DNA of 64,000 nucleotides from Methylotenera sp. (GTDB taxonomy: Bacteria; Pseudomonadota; Gammaproteobacteria; Burkholderiales; Burkholderiaceae_C). The position numbers were made by a program, and so were the translations under genes. The stretch is taken from contig JAIPCJ010000005.1 of assembly GCA_021738245.1 (NCBI GenBank), forward strand, positions 1 through 64,000, given 5' to 3'. The notes below the pieces were generated by a model. That model worked only from the letters and a program-made list of their open reading frames with translations. It ran no database searches and was not told where the DNA came from. Shown here in pieces: positions 20,404 through 31,170 of this stretch. The number at the start of each line of letters is the position of its first letter. The stretch's first letter is position 1.

Positions 20404-20769
20404 ATGAGCATCCAAAACATCCTGTTGGTTGACGATTCCAAGACCGAACTGCACGCTCTGTCCGAGATGCTGGTCAAGCGCGGCTACAACGTGCGCACCG
20501 CCGAGAACGCCGAAGAGGCCATGAAGCGCCTGGCCGAGGCCAAGCCCGACCTGATCCTGATGGACGTGGTCATGCCCGGCCAGAACGGCTTCCAGCTGAC
20601 CCGTGCCATCACCCGCGACGAGCGCTATGCCGGCGTGCCGGTCATCATGTGCACGAGCAAGAACCAGGAAACCGACAAGGTCTGGGGCATGCGCCAGGGG
20701 GCCAGCGATTACGTCGTCAAGCCCGTCAAGGCAGACGAACTGCTGGCCAAGATCAAAGCCCTCGGCTGA
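20404..20769 (+). CDS. pilH: Twitching-motility response regulator PilH-like
   Basis: LLVDDSKTELHALSEML; LILMDVVMPGQNGFQ; YVVKPVK. Confidence 0.88.
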   Translation: MSIQNILLVDDSKTELHALSEMLVKRGYNVRTAENAEEAMKRLAEAKPDLILMDVVMPGQNGFQLTRAITRDERYAGVPVIMCTSKNQETDKVWGMRQGASDYVVKPVKADELLAKIKALG

Positions 20770-20779
20770 AGGCTGACGC

Positions 20780-21310
20780 ATGGCCAACAAGACCGCCCTT
20801 CGCGAGCTGCAGCAGCGCCTGGCAGAGCGCATGCAGGCTGCTCGCGAGCAGACGCTGATTGCGAACTGGCTGGCCGTTGAATGCGCCGGCGTGGGCCTGC
20901 TGTTCTCGTTGAAGCAGGCCAGCGAAATCTTCGCGCCGGTGCCCATCAAGCCGGTGCCCTACGCCAAGCCCTGGCTGGCGGGCGTGGCCAACCTGCGGGG
21001 CGGCCTGTTTACCGTGGTCGACCTGGCCGTCTACCTGGGGCTGTGCGAGCCGCAGCCGGGTCGCGCCACCACCGCCCAGACACGCCTGGTGTCGCTGGGC
21101 AGCGACCTGAACCTGAATTGCGCCCTGCTCGTGGACCGCCTGGCCGGCCTGCGCAGTGACGAACAACTGCCTCTGGCGCCGCAGCAACCCACGGGGCCGC
21201 TGCCGCGATTTGCAGGGGCCCTGCGCCGGGATGAAGCCGGGCGCGATTGGCAAGTGATCAATCTCGAGGCGCTGTCGCGGCAGGAAAACTTCCTGCACAT
21301 CGTCGCTTGA
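20780..21310 (+). CDS. pilI: CheW-like protein PilI
   Basis: CheW-like domain (WLAGVANLRGGLFTVVDLAVYLGL) between pilH and pilJ. Confidence 0.83.
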   Translation: MANKTALRELQQRLAERMQAAREQTLIANWLAVECAGVGLLFSLKQASEIFAPVPIKPVPYAKPWLAGVANLRGGLFTVVDLAVYLGLCEPQPGRATTAQTRLVSLGSDLNLNCALLVDRLAGLRSDEQLPLAPQQPTGPLPRFAGALRRDEAGRDWQVINLEALSRQENFLHIVA

Positions 21311-21380
21311 TGCGCATCCATTTCGAAGTTCCGAGCCGCCACGAGTGCGGACATCACACACATTGAAGGACGAGGGTGAA

Positions 21381-23735
21381 ATGAGCCTGCTGGACACAAT
21401 CAGGGGAAAGTCCGAAGCCGACAAGCAGCCGCCGGTGCCGGTGGAAGGCGTCGATACGGCCATCGACTCGGGCAGCACGACGAGCTTCGATGCCACGCGC
21501 AACGCCGACTCGACGCTCGCCGGTTCGGACCTCTATCCGCGCAACGAGGGCTCGTCGATCATCTCGCCGGCCGTGCCGACCGAGCCGGGTCCCAACAGCG
21601 AGTTCGCGCCCAGCAGCACGATGAGCTTTGCCCCCACGACCCAGGCGGCCGATCCGACGGCCATTCCGTCGCTGCCGGCGTCGGGCTCCGACAAGCTGAC
21701 GGATCTCTTCGGTCGCAACCGCCAGCGCGTGCTGACCGGCTTGGTGGCCCTGGGCTTCATCGGCACGTTCGCGTCGGTTTTCCTGGTGGTGTCCAGCTCC
21801 AACCGCAGCGCCGCCCAGGTGCGCGCAGCGGGTTCGGCCTTGATGCACTCGCAGCGGATGGCCAAGTCCGTGTCGGCCGCCCTGGTCGGCAACCCGACCG
21901 CCTTCGCTGAACTGCGCGAGTCGGTTGGCACCCTCAGCGGCGTCGTCACCAACCTGCGCACGGGTGAAGGCGAACTGGCGATTGCGCCGGCCGGCGTGCA
22001 GCCCACGCTGGACATGCTCAAGCCCATGGTCGAGCGCGCCGAGAAGAACGGCAAGATCGTGCAAGCGCAGGAAAAGATCCTGACGCAAGTGGGCCAGGCC
22101 CTGCGCGCCATCAACCGGCAGTCGAGCGACCTGCTGGAAAGCGCCGAGGCGGTGTCCTCGCAGGCCTTGCAGATCGGTGCGTCGGCCGGTGAGGTCTCCG
22201 CGGTCGGTCAGCTGGTGATGTTGACCCAGCGTATCGGCAAGAGCGCCAACGAGTTCCTGACGCAGGAAGGCGTGAGCCCCGAGGCCGTGTTCCTGCTGGG
22301 CAAGGACTTGAACTCCTTCAAGCTGATCACCGAGGCCCTGATCAACGGCAGCCCCGAGCTGCGCCTGAATGCCGCCAAGGATCCGCAGCTCAAGGAACGC
22401 CTGCAGACCCTGCTCAAGCAGTACGAACAGACCCGGACCCAGGCCTCCGCCATTCTGGGCAACCTGCAGGGCCTGGTGGCGGCTCGTGAGGCCCAGACAG
22501 CCATCCTCAACGACTCCGAACCGCTGCGCAAAGGCCTGGAGCAGACCGCCGCCGACCTCGAAAAGTCGGGGGGTGCCGGTTTCGGCCTGTTCGCTGTGAT
22601 GGCCCTGTCGCTGATCTCGCTGGCGATCGGTGCGGTCGGTTTCCTGCGGCTTTATCTGTCTGACCAGGCTCGCCGTGCCGAGCTGGCCGAAGCGCAGAAG
22701 CGCGAGGCCGAGGCTCAGGAGCAGGAAGCCAAGCGCGTGAACGACGCCAACCAGGCGGCCATTCTGCGGTTGATGAACGAACTGGCCAGCGTCGCTGAAG
22801 GTGACCTGACGCAGCAAGCCACGGTGACGGAAGACATCACCGGCGCGATCGCCGACTCGGTGAACTACACCGTGGAAGAACTGCGCAACCTCGTGGGCCA
22901 GGTGCAGGCCACGGCGGCTCGCGTGACGGACACGACCGGTGCGGTCGACCAGACGTCCACCGACCTGCTGGCCGCTTCCAAGGAGCAGCTGCACGAGATC
23001 CGCGCGACGGGTGAGGCCGTGCTCGGCATGGCGGAACGAATCACCGAGGTGTCTGCGCAGGCGCAGACGACCGCCGAGGTGGCGCGTCAAAGCCGTCAGG
23101 CCGCTGAACAGGGTCTGGCAGCGATGCAGAACAACATCGCCGGTATGAACGCCATCCGTGACTCCATCCAGGAGACCTCCAAGCGCATCAAGCGCCTGGG
23201 TGAGTCGTCTCAGGAAATCGGTGAGATCACGGAGCTGATCTCGGACATTACGGAACAGACGAACGTGCTGGCCCTGAACGCCGCCATTCAGGCCGCGTCT
23301 GCCGGTGAAGCCGGTCGCGGCTTCTCGGTGGTGGCGGAAGAGGTGCAGCGTCTGGCCGAACGCTCGGGCGACGCCACCCGCCGGATTGCCGCGCTGGTCA
23401 AGACCATTCAGACCGACACCCACGACGCCGTGGCCGCCATGGAGCGCTCCACGCGCGGTGTGGTGGAAGGTACGCAGCTGTCCGACGCGGCCGGCAAGGC
23501 GCTGGAAGACATCGACAAGGTGTCGCGTCAGCTGGACGAACTGATCGAGCGCATCTCGGCGCAGGCGCAGCAGGAAGCTGAACGCGCCAACGGCGTGGCG
23601 TCCAACATCCAGCACATCTTCGCGGTGACCGAGCAGACCTCCGAGGGCACGCGCTCCACCGCCCAGATGGTGCATGAGCTGTCTCGCTCTGCCGAAGCCC
23701 TGCGGACCTCCGTGTCCCGGTTCAAGGTCGCCTGA
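21381..23735 (+). CDS. pilJ: Methyl-accepting chemotaxis protein PilJ
   Basis: MCP hairpin ITEQTNVLALNAAIQAASAGEAGRGFSVVAEEVQRLAERS; TM segments; RBS-like GAGGGTGAA before ATG. Confidence 0.9.
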   Translation: MSLLDTIRGKSEADKQPPVPVEGVDTAIDSGSTTSFDATRNADSTLAGSDLYPRNEGSSIISPAVPTEPGPNSEFAPSSTMSFAPTTQAADPTAIPSLPASGSDKLTDLFGRNRQRVLTGLVALGFIGTFASVFLVVSSSNRSAAQVRAAGSALMHSQRMAKSVSAALVGNPTAFAELRESVGTLSGVVTNLRTGEGELAIAPAGVQPTLDMLKPMVERAEKNGKIVQAQEKILTQVGQALRAINRQSSDLLESAEAVSSQALQIGASAGEVSAVGQLVMLTQRIGKSANEFLTQEGVSPEAVFLLGKDLNSFKLITEALINGSPELRLNAAKDPQLKERLQTLLKQYEQTRTQASAILGNLQGLVAAREAQTAILNDSEPLRKGLEQTAADLEKSGGAGFGLFAVMALSLISLAIGAVGFLRLYLSDQARRAELAEAQKREAEAQEQEAKRVNDANQAAILRLMNELASVAEGDLTQQATVTEDITGAIADSVNYTVEELRNLVGQVQATAARVTDTTGAVDQTSTDLLAASKEQLHEIRATGEAVLGMAERITEVSAQAQTTAEVARQSRQAAEQGLAAMQNNIAGMNAIRDSIQETSKRIKRLGESSQEIGEITELISDITEQTNVLALNAAIQAASAGEAGRGFSVVAEEVQRLAERSGDATRRIAALVKTIQTDTHDAVAAMERSTRGVVEGTQLSDAAGKALEDIDKVSRQLDELIERISAQAQQEAERANGVASNIQHIFAVTEQTSEGTRSTAQMVHELSRSAEALRTSVSRFKVA

Positions 23736-23763
23736 CCGCTCCGATCCCGAGAAAGCCAGACGC

Positions 23764-26700
23764 ATGGACAGCTCCCTGCGAGACTCCGAACTCCCGGCCG
23801 ACCTCAGCCCGTTGGCCTGGGTGCAGGAGGAATTGCGCCGCTCCCTGGAGTCAGTGCACAAGACCCTGCGCCGCCTCGTTCGCGAGAGTGGTGACAACCG
23901 CGCCACGGCCCTGGGCGGTGAGGCGCCCGCCAGCCAGCCGCTCCAACAGGCGGCGGCTCAACTCCATCAGGTCAGCGGTGTGCTGTCCCTCGTCGGCCTG
24001 CCGGCCGGTGCCAGCGTGCTGCGTGCCGCCGAGGCGGCGGTGCAGCGCCTGGCCGAGAAACCGCTGAGCGTTGAAGCCGCGGCGGTGGACATCATCGAGC
24101 GCGCGGACTTCGCGCTGCTGGCCTATATGGCGCGCCTGCTGGCGGGCAACAAGACCTCCTCGCTGGCGCTCTACCCGAGCTACCGTGCGCTGCAGGATCT
24201 CAACGGTGCCGACCGCATCCACCCGGCCGACCTGTGGCAGTTCGACTGGTCCTGGCGCACCATCCGCGCCGAGGCGGACGTGGCACCGCGCTCGGCTGAA
24301 GCCGTGCGTGCTCCATTCGAGGCCGCGCTGCTGCGCCATATGCGCGAGCCGAGCCCGGCCCACGCCGCCAATCTGTCGGGCCTGTGCGCCGGTCTGGCGG
24401 CGTCGTTGCCGGCGGGCAATTCGCGCACGCTGTGGCAACTGGCGGCCGCGGTGTTCGAGGGCCAGGCCCTCAAGCTCATCGGCAGCGATGCGCACACCAA
24501 GCGCCTGGGCTCCAAGCTGCTGCATGAATTGCGCCGCGTGGGGCAGGGCGATCAGGCCGACGCGGCGCGCGAGCGCCTGGCGCAGGACCTGCTCTTCTTC
24601 TGCGCCCAGTGCCGCATCAGCCGCGGCGCCGGCCCGCGCCTGACGGCCGTTCACGAGGCCTACGGCTTGACCGAAGAGCAGGCGGGCGACTACGAAGACG
24701 CCAGCCTGGGCCGCATCGACCCCGCCTGGGTGGCGCAGGCCAAGCGCCGCGTGCTCGCCGCCAAGGAAAGCTGGTCCAGCGCTGCCGAAGGCGACCAACA
24801 TCGCCTCGCCGGCCTGGACGAGCAGTTTGCGGCCCTGGCTGAATCGCTGACCCGTCTCTTCCCGAGCGGCGAAGTGCTGGCGCAGACGCTGCAACGCGCC
24901 GTTGTCGCGACCCTGCGTTCGCGCACCACGCCGCCGCCCGCGCTGGCGATGGAAGTTGCCACCAGCCTGCTCTACGTCGAGGCTGCCCTGGAAGACGCCG
25001 CCTTCGACCAGCCCGAGCAGGCCGACCGGGTGCGCCGACTGGCACGCCGCGTCGAGGCCGTGGCGCACGGTGAGCCCGCCGAGGCGCTGGAAGACTGGAT
25101 GGAGGATCTCTACCGCCGCGTCTCCGACCGCCAGACGCTCGGCAGCGTGGTGCATGAACTGCGTGCCAGCCTCTCCGAAGTCGAGAAGCACTGCGACGAG
25201 TACTTCCGCAACCCGACCCAGCGTGACCTGCTGATCCCCGTGCCCGGCCAATTGCAGGCCATGCGCGGCGTGCTCAGCGTGCTCGGGCTGGACCAGGCCG
25301 CCCATGCCACCGTGCGCATGCGCGACGAGGTGGACAACCTCGCCAGCACCGAGATCGACTTCAACCGCCCCGGCGCGCGTGACGTCTTCGAGCGCCTGGC
25401 CACCAACCTGGGTGCGCTGGGCTTCCTGATCGACATGCTCAGCGTCCAGCCCCAGCTGGCCAAGCGCATGTTCCAGTTCGACGAGGCCACCGGCCGCCTG
25501 GATGCCGTCATGGGCCGCCGCGAAGGTGCGGTGGCGCTGCCGGACTTCGAGGCCAGCGGCTTCCATGTCGATCTGGAGCCGGAAGTTCCCGCGCCGGCAC
25601 CCTTCGAGCATGAAGCCACGCAGCCGATGCGCGTGGACTTCGCCAGCCTCGACCTGCCTGATCTCAGCCTGCCCGACGTCGACCTCAGCGTGGCCGCGCC
25701 CGCACCCGTCGTGGCGCCACCGCCTCCCGCGCCCGCGCCGGCCCCCGCGCCGAGCGTGGCCGACGACCCGGAGATGCGTGAGATCTTCCTGGAGGAAGCC
25801 GACGAGGTCATTGGCAATGCACGTGCGGCCCTGGCCGCGCTGCACGACCAGCCGACCGACCACGCCCAGCTGACGGTGGTCCGCCGCGCCTTCCACACGC
25901 TCAAGGGCAGTGCCCGCATGGTGGGCCTGGATGCCTTCGGCGAAGGTGCCTGGGCCTGCGAGCAGCTCTACAACGCCCGCCTGGCCGAAGCCACGCCGCA
26001 GGCCGATGGCGCGCTGCTGGCCTTCACGGGCGAGGCGCTGGACTACTTTGCGCATTGGCGTGAGCAGATTGCCGGCAACGAGCCGGGCATGCACACGCCC
26101 GAGCCGGTGCGCCGCAGTGCCGACGCCCTGCGCCTGCAGGGTGAACTGCTGCCGCTGTCCTTCCAGGCGGAGGCTCCGACGGCTGCGCCGGCCGAAGCGG
26201 CGTTCGAGCTGCCGGCTGCCGAGGTGATCGAAACCATCGACCTGTCGCTGGACGCGCCGGGCGAGCCGGTTGCGGTGGCCCCAGAAGTGCTGGTCGAGGA
26301 AGCCGGCGCGCCTGTCGAGCTGCCGTTGCCGGCCGAGATGCAAACGGGGTCTGCGCTCGAGCCTGACTTCGTGCTCGATCTGGAGGCCCCGGTCGTCGCC
26401 GAGCCGCTGCCTCAGCCCGAGGTGGCAGAGGAACTCGACCCGGCGGCCCTGCCGCTGGATCTGGCGGTTGATTTCGACGGCGCCCATGCGCCGACCGAGC
26501 CGCTGCCCCTGCCGGCGATGCCCGACGAAGAGCCCACGCTCGCCAACTTCGGCGTCGTGCTCAACCTGGACGAACCCGAAGCCGCCGAACCCGTCGTGGT
26601 CGACGAGAGTCTCGCGCCGCCGGTGCGCCCGGAGGAGGTCACGCTCACGCTGCCCCGCCTGGTGGTCGACAACGAAGCGCCGGCCGTCGAAGCGGTGGCG

Positions 26701-29700
26701 GAACCCGAGCCCGAGGCCCTGGACCCGGACGAAGGCTTCAAGGTCATCGGCCCGCTGCGCATCAGCATCGCGCTGTTCAACATCTTCCTCAACGAGGCGG
26801 ACGAGCTCTCGCGCAAGCTTTCCATCGGCCTGGCCGAGTGGGCCGCCGAACTCACCGCACCGGTGCCGCAGAGCTGCGAAGTGCAGGCCCATGCGCTGGC
26901 GGGCAATTCGGCCACCGTGGGTTATGAGGACCTGTCGGCGCTGGCCCGGGCTCTGGAACATGCGCTGGAGCGCGCCCAGCGCGCCCTGCGTTTCAAGGAA
27001 GCCGATGCCGAGCTGTTCGTGCGTGCGGCCGACGATATCCGCCGCCTGCTGCACCAGTTCGCCGCCGGCTTCCTGAAGCCCAACGACCCCGACGTCATTG
27101 AGCGCCTGCAGGCCTACGAGCCGGACGAGGAAGACGTCACCACGTCGGCGCCGGGCTTCGAGGACACCCTGCCGCCGCCCCTGGACGAAGCGCCCGCGGA
27201 AACCATCGCGGCAGACCTGGGCGCTGCCGAGACGGTGGCTGGCGACCTGCCGGACGGCTTTGCGCTGGCCGATGCGCCAGTGCCCGCCGAGCCGGCGCCG
27301 GTGCTGGCATTCGAGCCGGAGCCTGTGGCCGAGCCCGAGCCGCAGCCAGTCGTCGACGTGATCGAGGCGGTGCAGCCCGAGCCGGTCGAAGCCCCCACAC
27401 CTGAGCCGGAGGCGCTGGCGCCGGTGGTGCCCGAGCCGCAGGCCGAGCCCGAGCCCGAGCCCGTGCTGGCGGCACCCGCGGTCGAGCCCGAGCCCGAGCC
27501 GGGCCTGCCCGACCACATCGAGCCTGACCTCTACCCGATCTTCGAAGAAGAAGGCCGCGACCTGCTGCAGCAGCTGCATGCTGCGCTGCGCGACTGGCTG
27601 GCCGAGCCGGCTGAAGTCAGCCGCTCCGACGCCTGCATGCGCGCCCTGCACACCTTCAAGGGCGGCGCGCGTCTGGCGGGTGCCATGCGCCTGGGCGAGC
27701 AGGCTCACCACCTGGAATCGGCCATCGAGGCGCTGGTGCACGCCGGCACGGCCGACGCTGTCCAGGTGCAGGCCCTGCAGGACGAGGGCGATGCGCTGGA
27801 GCAGGCCTTCGAGGCCCTGGGCCGCAGCCTGATGGCTGCTGCCCCGGCGCCGGTCGAGCCGCAGGTGGTGGCACCGCCGCCGCCCGCACCCGAGCCGGCT
27901 CCGGCGCCGATCGAGGCGCCCGCGCCGGCGGTCACGGCTCCGGCTCCGGCGTTTGTCGCCGACAAACCCGCCGAGCCGCTGCGCCAGATCGACTGGACCC
28001 GTTTCACCGACACCGCAGAGGTCGAAGCCGCCAACGAGAACCTTGCCATCGGCCAGGCCCTCGTGCGTGTGCGCGGCAGCCTGCTGGAGCGCATGGCCAC
28101 GCAGGCCGGCGAGGTCAGTATCCGCCGCGCGCGGATGGAGTCCGAGCTGGCCCAGATGAAGGGCGCGTTGCTCGACCTCGACGACAACCTGGAGCGCCTG
28201 CGCGCCCAGCTGCGCGAGCTGGAGTTGCAGGCCGAGGCCCAGATGCACATCCAGCAGGAGATGGCGCAGCAGGGCGGCCGCGAATTCGACCCGCTCGAGT
28301 TCGACCGCTATACCCGCTTCCAGGAACTGACCCGGATGCTGGCCGAATCGGTCGGCGACGTGGCCACGCTGCAGCGCTCGCTGGGCCGCAGCGTGCAGAC
28401 CGGCGAAGACGAACTGGCCGCGCAGTCGCGACTGACGCGCGAACTGCAGGACGACCTGCTGCGCACCCGCCTGGTCGACTTCGACAGCATCGGCGAACGC
28501 ATGCACCGCGTGGTGCGCCAGGCGGCGCGCGACAGCGGCAAGCAGGTCAAGCTGGAGATCAGCGGTGGCCAGACCGAACTCGACCGTTCGGTGCTGGAGC
28601 GCACGGCCGGTGCCTTCGAGCACCTGCTGCGCAACAGCGTGGCGCACGGCATCGAGACGCCCGAGGCCCGCTCGGCTGCTGGCAAGGACCCGGTGGGCAC
28701 GCTGCGCATCGACGTCAGCCAGCAGGGCAATGAAGTGCAGCTGAAGTTCTCGGACGACGGCGCCGGCCTGAACCTGTCCCGCATCCGCGAGCGCGGCCTG
28801 CAGCTGGGCCTGATCTCGCCGGATGCCGAGCCGGACGACGCGCAGCTCAAGCGCCTGATCTTCGCGCCGGGCTTCTCGACGGCCAGCCAGGTCACGGAGC
28901 TCAGCGGCCGTGGCATCGGCATGGACGTGGTGCGTGCCGAAGTGGGTACGCTGGGCGGCAGCATCGAGACCACCTCGACCGCCGGCCAGGGCACCAGCTT
29001 CCTGCTGCACCTGCCGCTCACGACGGCGCTGACGCAGGTCGTGCTGCTCAAGAGCGCGGACCAGGTTGTCGCGGTGCCCGCGGCGCTGATGGCGTCGGTG
29101 CAGCGCGTGCCGGTGGAGGCTGTCGAGGCGGCCTATCTGAGCGGCAAGCTGCAGCATGCCGGCCTGGAGATGCCGTTCTACTGGCTGGGTGGTCTGCTCG
29201 GCCACGCGGGCCGAGGCGTGACCCACGGTCGCAACGCCCACGTCGTGCTGGTGCGCAATGCCCAAGCCTCGCTGGCCCTGCATGTCGATGAAGTGATCGG
29301 CAACCAGGAAGTCGTGGTCAAGAACCTCGGCGCGCAGCTCAATCGCGTGCCGGGCCTGGCGGGCATCAGCCTGCTGGCCTCGGGCGATGTGGCCTTGATC
29401 TACAACGTGGTGGCGCTGGCCGATTGGTACGGTGTGGACGCCCAGGCTCGCCTGGCCGCCGCACAGGCCCAGGCTCAGGCACAGGGCGAGGCCCACGTGC
29501 CGCAACAGGCCGCCCCGGTCGTCGACAGTGCGGCACAAGCCCCGCTGGTGATGGTGGTGGACGACTCGCTGACGGTGCGTCGCGTGACGCAGCGCTTCCT
29601 GGAGCGCGTGGGCATGCGGGTGCTGTTGGCCAAGGACGGCCTGGATGCGATGGAACGACTGGCGGGTGACGAATTGCCGGCGGTCGTGCTGTCCGACATC

Positions 29701-29922
29701 GAGATGCCGCGCATGGACGGCTTCGACCTGGTGCGCAACATGCGGGCCGATTCGCGGCTGGCCAAGCTGCCGGTGATCATGATCACCTCGCGCATCGCCC
29801 AGAAGCATCGCGACTATGCGGAGCAACTCGGCGTGGATCACTACCTCGGCAAGCCCTACGATGAGGACTATCTGCTGAGCCTGATCCAGCAGTACACGCA
29901 CCGCGAGGCCGTGGCGGCCTAG
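23764..29922 (+). CDS. chpA: ChpA/PilL-type hybrid chemotaxis histidine kinase (multiple Hpt, CheA-like kinase, CheW-like domain, receiver)
   Basis: Hpt motifs HTLKGSARMVGL and HTFKGGARLAGA; HLLRNSVAHGIE; DDGAGLNLSRIRERGL; C-terminal receiver VVDDSLTVRRVTQRFLE...VVLSDIEMPRMDGF. Confidence 0.93.
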   Translation: MDSSLRDSELPADLSPLAWVQEELRRSLESVHKTLRRLVRESGDNRATALGGEAPASQPLQQAAAQLHQVSGVLSLVGLPAGASVLRAAEAAVQRLAEKPLSVEAAAVDIIERADFALLAYMARLLAGNKTSSLALYPSYRALQDLNGADRIHPADLWQFDWSWRTIRAEADVAPRSAEAVRAPFEAALLRHMREPSPAHAANLSGLCAGLAASLPAGNSRTLWQLAAAVFEGQALKLIGSDAHTKRLGSKLLHELRRVGQGDQADAARERLAQDLLFFCAQCRISRGAGPRLTAVHEAYGLTEEQAGDYEDASLGRIDPAWVAQAKRRVLAAKESWSSAAEGDQHRLAGLDEQFAALAESLTRLFPSGEVLAQTLQRAVVATLRSRTTPPPALAMEVATSLLYVEAALEDAAFDQPEQADRVRRLARRVEAVAHGEPAEALEDWMEDLYRRVSDRQTLGSVVHELRASLSEVEKHCDEYFRNPTQRDLLIPVPGQLQAMRGVLSVLGLDQAAHATVRMRDEVDNLASTEIDFNRPGARDVFERLATNLGALGFLIDMLSVQPQLAKRMFQFDEATGRLDAVMGRREGAVALPDFEASGFHVDLEPEVPAPAPFEHEATQPMRVDFASLDLPDLSLPDVDLSVAAPAPVVAPPPPAPAPAPAPSVADDPEMREIFLEEADEVIGNARAALAALHDQPTDHAQLTVVRRAFHTLKGSARMVGLDAFGEGAWACEQLYNARLAEATPQADGALLAFTGEALDYFAHWREQIAGNEPGMHTPEPVRRSADALRLQGELLPLSFQAEAPTAAPAEAAFELPAAEVIETIDLSLDAPGEPVAVAPEVLVEEAGAPVELPLPAEMQTGSALEPDFVLDLEAPVVAEPLPQPEVAEELDPAALPLDLAVDFDGAHAPTEPLPLPAMPDEEPTLANFGVVLNLDEPEAAEPVVVDESLAPPVRPEEVTLTLPRLVVDNEAPAVEAVAEPEPEALDPDEGFKVIGPLRISIALFNIFLNEADELSRKLSIGLAEWAAELTAPVPQSCEVQAHALAGNSATVGYEDLSALARALEHALERAQRALRFKEADAELFVRAADDIRRLLHQFAAGFLKPNDPDVIERLQAYEPDEEDVTTSAPGFEDTLPPPLDEAPAETIAADLGAAETVAGDLPDGFALADAPVPAEPAPVLAFEPEPVAEPEPQPVVDVIEAVQPEPVEAPTPEPEALAPVVPEPQAEPEPEPVLAAPAVEPEPEPGLPDHIEPDLYPIFEEEGRDLLQQLHAALRDWLAEPAEVSRSDACMRALHTFKGGARLAGAMRLGEQAHHLESAIEALVHAGTADAVQVQALQDEGDALEQAFEALGRSLMAAAPAPVEPQVVAPPPPAPEPAPAPIEAPAPAVTAPAPAFVADKPAEPLRQIDWTRFTDTAEVEAANENLAIGQALVRVRGSLLERMATQAGEVSIRRARMESELAQMKGALLDLDDNLERLRAQLRELELQAEAQMHIQQEMAQQGGREFDPLEFDRYTRFQELTRMLAESVGDVATLQRSLGRSVQTGEDELAAQSRLTRELQDDLLRTRLVDFDSIGERMHRVVRQAARDSGKQVKLEISGGQTELDRSVLERTAGAFEHLLRNSVAHGIETPEARSAAGKDPVGTLRIDVSQQGNEVQLKFSDDGAGLNLSRIRERGLQLGLISPDAEPDDAQLKRLIFAPGFSTASQVTELSGRGIGMDVVRAEVGTLGGSIETTSTAGQGTSFLLHLPLTTALTQVVLLKSADQVVAVPAALMASVQRVPVEAVEAAYLSGKLQHAGLEMPFYWLGGLLGHAGRGVTHGRNAHVVLVRNAQASLALHVDEVIGNQEVVVKNLGAQLNRVPGLAGISLLASGDVALIYNVVALADWYGVDAQARLAAAQAQAQAQGEAHVPQQAAPVVDSAAQAPLVMVVDDSLTVRRVTQRFLERVGMRVLLAKDGLDAMERLAGDELPAVVLSDIEMPRMDGFDLVRNMRADSRLAKLPVIMITSRIAQKHRDYAEQLGVDHYLGKPYDEDYLLSLIQQYTHREAVAA

Positions 29923-29930
29923 GAGAAACA

Positions 29931-30968
<1,038 letters not shown>

Positions 30969-31170
30969 GGCTCGCCCGCTAACAGATCTGTTGCTTGCCT
31001 CACGCAAGCGCTTGACTTTCAGCCCGCCGCAGCCCTAGCCTGCGGGAGTCCTTGCAATGGCGCCGACGAGCTGCCATGCGTGGGCGCGTTGGGAAGCGTG
31101 GGCTTTTGTTGAACACCGCCGGGCCGAAGGCCGGGTGGCGCCCTGGAACGTGCTTTGCCGTGGATCGTGC

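Noticed and set aside
21354-23906. 850-aa antisense ORF opposite pilJ
   Set aside because: Same GC-bias artefact; the sense strand encodes a clear MCP.
23851-29901. 2016-aa antisense ORF opposite chpA
   Set aside because: High-GC coding DNA commonly leaves the antisense frame open; the product is low complexity (R/H/Q/G-rich) with no recognisable domain, while the sense strand has clear Hpt/CheA/receiver motifs.
23764-29922. Fusion or assembly artefact to explain the very large chpA
   Set aside because: Large multi-Hpt ChpA/PilL proteins are normal; the domain order is coherent and the frame is continuous.
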